This document shows, one piece after another, positions 61,201-64,000 of a stretch of 64,000 nt of DNA. This DNA comes from Polytrichum commune (taxonomy: Eukaryota; Streptophyta; Polytrichopsida; Polytrichales; Polytrichaceae). The notes under the pieces are model-generated. The model made no database searches. It was not told where the DNA came from and worked only from the letters and a program-made list of their open reading frames with translations. Each line of letters starts with the position of its first letter. Positions within the stretch are counted from its first letter, which is position 1. The translations under genes and the position numbers were made by a program. Location of the stretch: assembly GCA_950295325.1 (NCBI GenBank), contig OX485804.1, forward strand, positions 32,240,001-32,304,000, written 5' to 3'.

Positions 61201-64000
61201 GAGGCTTGTTTATCGCTTTGATGGCGTCCACCTAATCTGTTATCCGTGTCCACCTCTGCTTTTATGTCCTGGTAAGATATTCACGAACATGTCAAGTAAC
61301 AATCTCATCATGCTGGAATTGTGCACCACGATGGTTATGTTCACAGATTTAAAGAGCTGGAATGACTTGGTTCAGTCCAAATTAACCTGGCGGATATTTT
61401 CGTATGCATTTCTTTCTTCGTCTACCTCTCTTGATCTTTCCTCATCCCGCTCGTTTTGATCGTCTCCGCCATGATCCTCATGTCCATGACTTTTATGGAT
61501 TCCAACATCGAGTACTTGTCTTGTAGTAGAAAACAAAGCCTCCACGCTTTGCAATACTTCCTTGCTGGGCATCCACCTTCGAATCTCCCACAGTAGAATG
61601 TTTCTGTACTTAATTCGAAATCTGCTCTGTTGCTCTGCATTTTGTAAAGATTCTCCTAATATGTTTCCCCCAGAATTAAGCACGTCGAGGCAGCTGTCCG
61701 CAACAGTGGAATTTCTTAGGCCAGCAAGGAACTGGCGGAGTTGCAACTCCGATGCTTGTGAAATGATCAGAAAAGGATCGAAGTGCAGCTGACACTTTTG
61801 GAGTGATCGAAGAGATTTCTCAAGATCCTCTTGAATGTCTCTCATTTTCCTGTGATTGTCAAGATAGTCAGAACTAAATGCACCCTGTCTCACCATGTGA
61901 GCTTGTAAATTGTACTTTAGGAGTGTCTCATTCTTGGATCGGCCCCCTACTCGCACAATACTGCCTTCGCCCTCACAAAAGTCCAGGCATTTCTCAAGGA
62001 ACTGGTCAAGCGCATGGTTCTTAAATGTGATCACAAGAATAGGTCTGCTTCGTGGATATGTGCTTGCGGAAAGTAGCAACTGCAGAATCTTCACACCGAC
62101 GTATGTTTTGCCTGGCGAACATGGTTAAAGATCACAACAAGAGTCAGCCAAGGCCTCCCCAGTCCCAGGCACTTTGTAATCTACCGAAATTGAAATCAAC
62201 AAACATGTCGCAAAACAAAATTTCCTCAACATTAGAACGGTAGTTTGATTGTTCACCTGTTCCGGGCGGGCCTTGTATCAATGCCATGCGGCTTGTGATG
62301 GCCAACTCCACAGCTTTCAGCTGGCTGCGGTCCAGAGTGGTGGTATATCCCTTCTTCCCGAAGGAAGCCAACACGTCCATCCCTGCCCGAATCTCAGTGC
62401 ATTTAAATCCTCCCTTCGACTTGAAGATGCAACTCCAATCAAGAGTTGTGGTGGGGCTGCTTAGATACTCCGGAGCTTCATTCGGCCATTTTGCAAACAC
62501 AAGCTCATCCTTGAAAGGAATAGTTTGTGGCTCGGTAGCCTGCAGGGCAATCAAAACCGGTTGATAAGCTCTGTAGTAAGTGGGGCTCTCCACCATCACC
62601 ATGTCCACTCCTTTCATAAGCCTGGCACATTGAGAGGCCTCGGAGACCCCTCTTGCTTCCTCAGCCAAACGAAATCCTGCGGTTGCGTCTTGCAGAATTT
62701 CAATGAAGCAGATGCATGCATTCGGGGCATCGATTTCTTCACATCGGCCGACCACACCCCAAATGGGCGAGTGGAAGCGGCCACCGTCATCGGAAACACA
62801 CACCAAGCTGCCACCAAGAGGGAAGGCTAAGTGGCGGGTTTTCTTGCCCTTTTTTCCTTCGATGCGGAGTGCAATGGTAACACCCGGCGAAGATCTCTCA
62901 AAATGAATCCCTACCGCACACACATTGAACCAGACCTTCATGTCGCTGGCATCCAAAGTCCCCTTGCGTAACGCCTGGATGCCTTGCCTCACCCCTGCAA
63001 GACAATCTTCCCTCAGCAACCGGAAATACGTGTCGATGTAATTCGCCGGGCTGCCATAGCTTCCTTTCCGTAACACGACAGGAAGTGTGGAACTATGAAT
63101 TCTTGGCGACATTGGAGCGGTGTTCAGTTCTCTTCGAGATGGCAACAACGGCACTTGTAACCATGACACATCCCCAGATGAATCATATTCACCAACTCCT
63201 GAAAGCACAGCAAGCACCTTGAGTAAAAGCCCACCACCTTCACAAGGCAGGGGATGCGAATTACCCCCGACTTTGCCAACGAGGCTTGAATTAGGTTTGT
63301 TGCAGCCTGCCATTCGCCTCAGAACGGGGATGATGGAATTCAATTGAGACGGAACATACTCCAGTAACTGAACCACAAAAAAGTGCAGCAACTCTTTTCT
63401 TTCGTTGCTTGGATCGCGAGCAAATTTCAGCAATCCAGATTCGGAGAGCAGAAACTTGGAATTGCAGAAGAGTGTAAAAGTCTGCTTCAATCTTGATGTG
63501 TAGAGGCCAGCGTCTTTGGTTGTCGTGAGAATCTGACAGAGTTGAAGGGTTAGCCCCACAAGCTCCAAAGAGGGGTTAGGATGGTCCAAGACAAGGAGGA
63601 AGCCTACTGGACACTTGGTGATCGTCCTTAACACAATCTCAGTGTCCACTTTCGCAGAATCCACCAAGCTTTTCGCATAAGTCACCAACGCCTCCAATGT
63701 TCGGCGCTCGCACTGAGACAACCTCGCGAACACTGCTCTCGGCCTGGACCCCTTGTTATCATCGTTCACCAGATACTCCATGACATCTCCCTTGATGAGC
63801 ATCAACCCTCCCGTTAATGTGCTCGATGCGGCGTCCGGTCCAAGTCTAAAATGAATGTCGACACTTTTCACAACCGTGTTTTCAGAAGCACTTGCTGCTG
63901 CGCCGGAGGGTAAAGGATGTGTGGGTGTGGCGATGGAAGACAGAATTCCAAAACATTTATCCGCTTGAATGTGCACCACCTTCCCTTTCTGCAAAGTCTC
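54673..64000 (-). CDS. NFX1-type zinc-finger SF1 helicase with two C-terminal PARP-like modules (5' end beyond window)
   Basis: Phase-consistent exons: >64000-62257, 62111-61387, 61268-61116, 60939-60706, 60501-60317, 60069-59724, 59337-59260, 59123-58299, then 57555-57328, 55678-55289 and 55062-54673. Helicase motifs run in order: GPPGTG|KTYVG (I), ILVITFKNHALDQFLE (Ia), VLFVEEAAEMLEP (II), LILIGDHHQLQPS (III), TIDRFQ|GAESPIVIVSL (V), NRLCVAASRARCG (VI). Then come NFX1 fingers (CGHVCTKTCHGGSHCKC, CGKELQCGHPCSLLC) and a coiled coil (EKQRLQKLNHLKAIESKQKE). The first PARP-like module has WLFYGVREHLLEQIVATGF and later YNAYQAFPRYIIHYK. The second has WVFHGTDASAVDKIIAEGF, YGHGVYTAID and LPKYVVHF. 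ZNFX1-type helicases bind RNA in silencing and antiviral responses. At least one exon of the first PARP module (57.3-55.7 kb) is unresolved, as is 57.64-57.92 kb. Confidence 0.82.
55698..55734. repeat. (GGT)n microsatellite in a helicase-gene intron
   Basis: About twelve GGT triplets; on the gene's strand they read (ACC)n. They lie about 20 bases upstream of the acceptor of exon 55678-55289. In one frame they would encode polyproline. Confidence 0.9.
56490..56640 (-). repeat. Dispersed repeat, copy 6, inside the helicase-PARP gene
   Basis: On the minus strand: GAGATTAGTACAAGATGGTT, AGCAAATCCAATCGAGGCCA, TAGCCATTCC, GAGATTCTCTTCC. This is the same order as the other family members. It sits in the long gap between PARP-like exons, where an exon appears to be missing. 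Confidence 0.55.
57638..57920 (-). CDS. Possible exon between the zinc fingers and first PARP module
   Basis: An open minus frame includes NFELDITRIRETLKNLAFFQ and TTFYNQLRTSTSILDRK, a plausible helical linker. Its phase does not fit the flanking exons, and a stop-containing near copy lies at 58120-58206. It could be a real exon with unrecognised borders or a decayed duplicate. Confidence 0.25.
57818..58206 (+). repeat. Local direct duplication (~90 bp, offset ~300 bp)
   Basis: AAGGTGTTCACTTT...ATTCTTCAAG...CATTCTCGTGATGTC...AAATTAC blocks occur at 57818-57902 and again at 58120-58206, with small indels. Both lie in the gap after the zinc-finger exon of the helicase gene. Confidence 0.7.
58251..58286. 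repeat. (TC)n microsatellite at an intron start
   Basis: About 18 TC units. On the gene strand it is a GA run beginning 12 bases inside the intron after exon 59123-58299 (donor GTATGT). Confidence 0.95.

Noticed and set aside
1-64000. CRISPR array, bacterial operons, rRNA genes
   Set aside because: None seen. The genes are intron-bearing and plant-like, and the regular arrays are explained by tandem repeats.

Overview
This is a plant-type nuclear window. The genes have short GT-AG introns, telomere-type (CCCTAAA)n tracts occur inside it, and the families present are a plastid/mitochondrial PRAT protein, an NFX1-type helicase, a plant-like CACTA transposon and LINEs. An NFX1-type helicase joined to PARP-like modules, and the style of the LINEs, make me lean to a non-seed land plant (bryophyte, lycophyte or fern) or a close streptophyte relative. 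The sequence alone does not fix the species.

Layout. At 1-0.5 kb is the 3' end of a TPR gene. At 2.3-6.5 kb (minus) is an eight-exon gene for a basic, serine-rich protein of about 770 aa whose family I do not know. From 7.4 to 30 kb lies a gene-poor repeat region holding tandem repeats, small inverted-repeat elements (13.9, 18.6, 24.6, 25.1 kb), two tRNA-derived-looking tracts, a degenerate LINE (20.0-23.4 kb) interrupted by a second LINE 3' end with a clear 13-bp target duplication, and a satellite of about 159 bp (27.3-28.1 kb).

The centrepiece is 30,271-47,094: a 16.8-kb CACTA-type DNA transposon with 26-bp perfect terminal inverted repeats. Its left half encodes a two-exon DUF7869-like transposase (minus). 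Its right half carries a divergent transcription unit for a large protein with a DGQH (ParB/DGQHR-like) motif followed by what looks like a degenerate beta-class DNA methyltransferase. Next come an FCP1/HAD-phosphatase-like reading frame and a lysine-rich coiled-coil frame. A 20-bp near-palindrome, TTTGGGTCGACCGACCCAAA, occurs over 30 times inside the element. It forms a 120-bp-period array upstream of the transposase, lies in all four modelled introns of the methyltransferase-like gene, and appears twice inside its coding sequence. I regard this as the candidate undescribed system.

From 47 to 54 kb are dispersed and tandem repeats around one intact intron-less Tim17/22/23 (PRAT) gene (minus, 50.4-51.1 kb). 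From 54.7 kb to the window edge runs a multi-exon minus-strand gene with an SF1 helicase core, NFX1 zinc fingers, a coiled coil and two PARP-like modules. A 104-bp minisatellite starts at its stop codon.

Exon joins quoted below were checked by splice-site and reading-phase agreement only, not by transcripts.
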